From Candidatus Pelagibacter communis (lineage in GTDB: Bacteria > Pseudomonadota > Alphaproteobacteria > Pelagibacterales > Pelagibacteraceae), in contig NZ_CVSG01000062.1 in NCBI RefSeq assembly GCF_001179945.1, positions 1 to 34,141 of the forward strand: 34,141 nucleotides of DNA. Reading direction: 5' to 3'. Below, in pieces: positions 33,608 to 34,141 of this stretch. Position 1 is the first letter of the stretch, and each line of letters begins with the position of its first letter. The position numbers were made by a program, and so were the translations under genes. The notes below the pieces were generated by a model. It was given only the letters and a program-made list of their open reading frames with translations. It did no database searches and was not told where the DNA came from.

Positions 33608-34141
33608 TTAAAATTTTTTGCAAACTTTCTCTATTATTTTTAAACCTAAGTTTATCTCGCTCTTTGTTACATTCAAAGGAGGCAAAAGTCTGACAACATT
33701 TTCAGCAGCTCTTACTGTCAATAAATTATTATCTAAAAGTTTTTGAATAAATTTAGCTTGATTTACGTGAAGACAAAGTCCAATCAGTAATCCTTTGCCT
33801 CTAACTTCTTTAATAATCTTTGGATACTTATCTTTTATTTTATCAAGTTGATTTATAAAATATTTTCCGTTTTTACTTACATTATTTAAGAAACCTTTTT
33901 TAAACATGATATCCATAACTGCATTTCCCGCGCTCATTGCTAAAGGGTTTCCTCCAAACGTTGAGCCATGAGTTCCGGGCTTCATGCCTGATGCTACTTT
34001 TTTATTTACTAAAACTGCACCTATTGGAAAGCCGCCACCGATACCTTTTGCTATTGGGACAATATCAGGTTTTATTTTCGCATATTCAAAAGCAAAAAAT
34101 TTGCCACTTCTTCCGATGCCGCATTGAACTTCATCAAGAAT
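33608..34141 (-). CDS. argD: Acetylornithine aminotransferase, 3' part (cut by window edge)
   Basis: The open frame runs off the right edge; the visible 177 residues are the C-terminal part of a class III pyridoxal-phosphate aminotransferase. The first visible residues are ILDEVQCGIGRSGKFFAFEY, followed by IVPIAKGIGGGFPIGA, whose Lys should bind the cofactor, and THGSTFGGNPLA. The end, NVVRLLPPLNVTKSEINLGL, is typical of ArgD. Being next to argF supports acetylornithine aminotransferase over ornithine or other class III aminotransferases. The ATG at 33985 is internal and not the true start. Confidence 0.92.
   Translation of the reverse strand: MLDEVQCGIGRSGKFFAFEYAKIKPDIVPIAKGIGGGFPIGAVLVNKKVASGMKPGTHGSTFGGNPLAMSAGNAVMDIMFKKGFLNNVSKNGKYFINQLDKIKDKYPKIIKEVRGKGLLIGLCLHVNQAKFIQKLLDNNLLTVRAAENVVRLLPPLNVTKSEINLGLKIIEKVCKKF

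Noticed and set aside
33608-33985. A complete 125-residue aminotransferase fragment starting at 33985
   Set aside because: The same frame continues to the window edge with the cofactor-binding region, so it is the end of a cut argD, not a truncated gene.

Overview
The window looks like a stretch of chromosome from a streamlined, A+T-rich alphaproteobacterium, most likely a SAR11 (Pelagibacterales) type marine bacterium. Evidence: G+C is low (about 30% by eye); genes are packed with overlaps or gaps of a few bases; no stretch over 300 bases lacks a gene. Several families are typical of alphaproteobacteria: DUF1289, DUF2093, the BamF/DUF3035 lipoprotein, the class IIA HAD protein next to ribF, short HisG with HisZ, and a tRNA-His without an encoded G-1 and with A73. 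Assignment to SAR11 is an inference from style and content; no 16S rRNA gene is present.

Layout. 56-3082 (+): redox and small-molecule cluster of tandem CDGSH protein, type II haloacid dehalogenase, pirin, quinone oxidoreductase and a DUF1289 protein. 3084-3494 (-): DUF2721 membrane protein. 3548-9202 (+): ubiA, then a lipid A/LPS operon of msbA-type exporter, waaA, lpxK and lpxL. 9204-11254: DUF2093 protein (-), divergent from purD and rsmD (+). 11241-17690 (-): six-gene run, in transcription order HAD hydrolase, ribF, ileS, lspA, bamF, pgi. 17762-19797 (+): groES-groEL behind a good RpoH (sigma-32) type promoter. 19926-20699 (+): kinase/nucleotidyltransferase fusion of unknown substrate. 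20720-23827 (-): tRNA-His, hisS, hisZ, hisG. 24068-24280 (-): cold-shock protein. 24415-25521 (-): accA with an extra C-terminal hydrophobic segment. 25584-27728 (+): malate synthase G. 27725-30414 (-): SRP RNA, dnaX, ybaB, recR, an order also known in Bacillus. 30473-32045 (-): kdsB and pheA. 32139-32684 (+): membrane-anchored cytochrome c. 32681-34141 (-): argD (cut by the window edge) and argF.

The genes are mostly housekeeping: envelope synthesis (msbA, waaA, lpxK, lpxL, kdsB, lspA, bamF), translation (ileS, hisS, tRNA-His, rsmD), replication and repair (dnaX, recR), folding (groESL, csp), and amino-acid, purine and cofactor synthesis. I see no phage, transposon, CRISPR array or defence island, and no clear new multi-gene system. 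The points most worth checking are local: AccA with a predicted membrane tail; the APS-kinase-like/nucleotidyltransferase fusion; two structural RNA genes ending only 4 and 6 bases before the start codons of hisS and dnaX; slippery A7 sites in dnaX; and a glcB upstream region too short for the glycine riboswitch described at this gene in SAR11.
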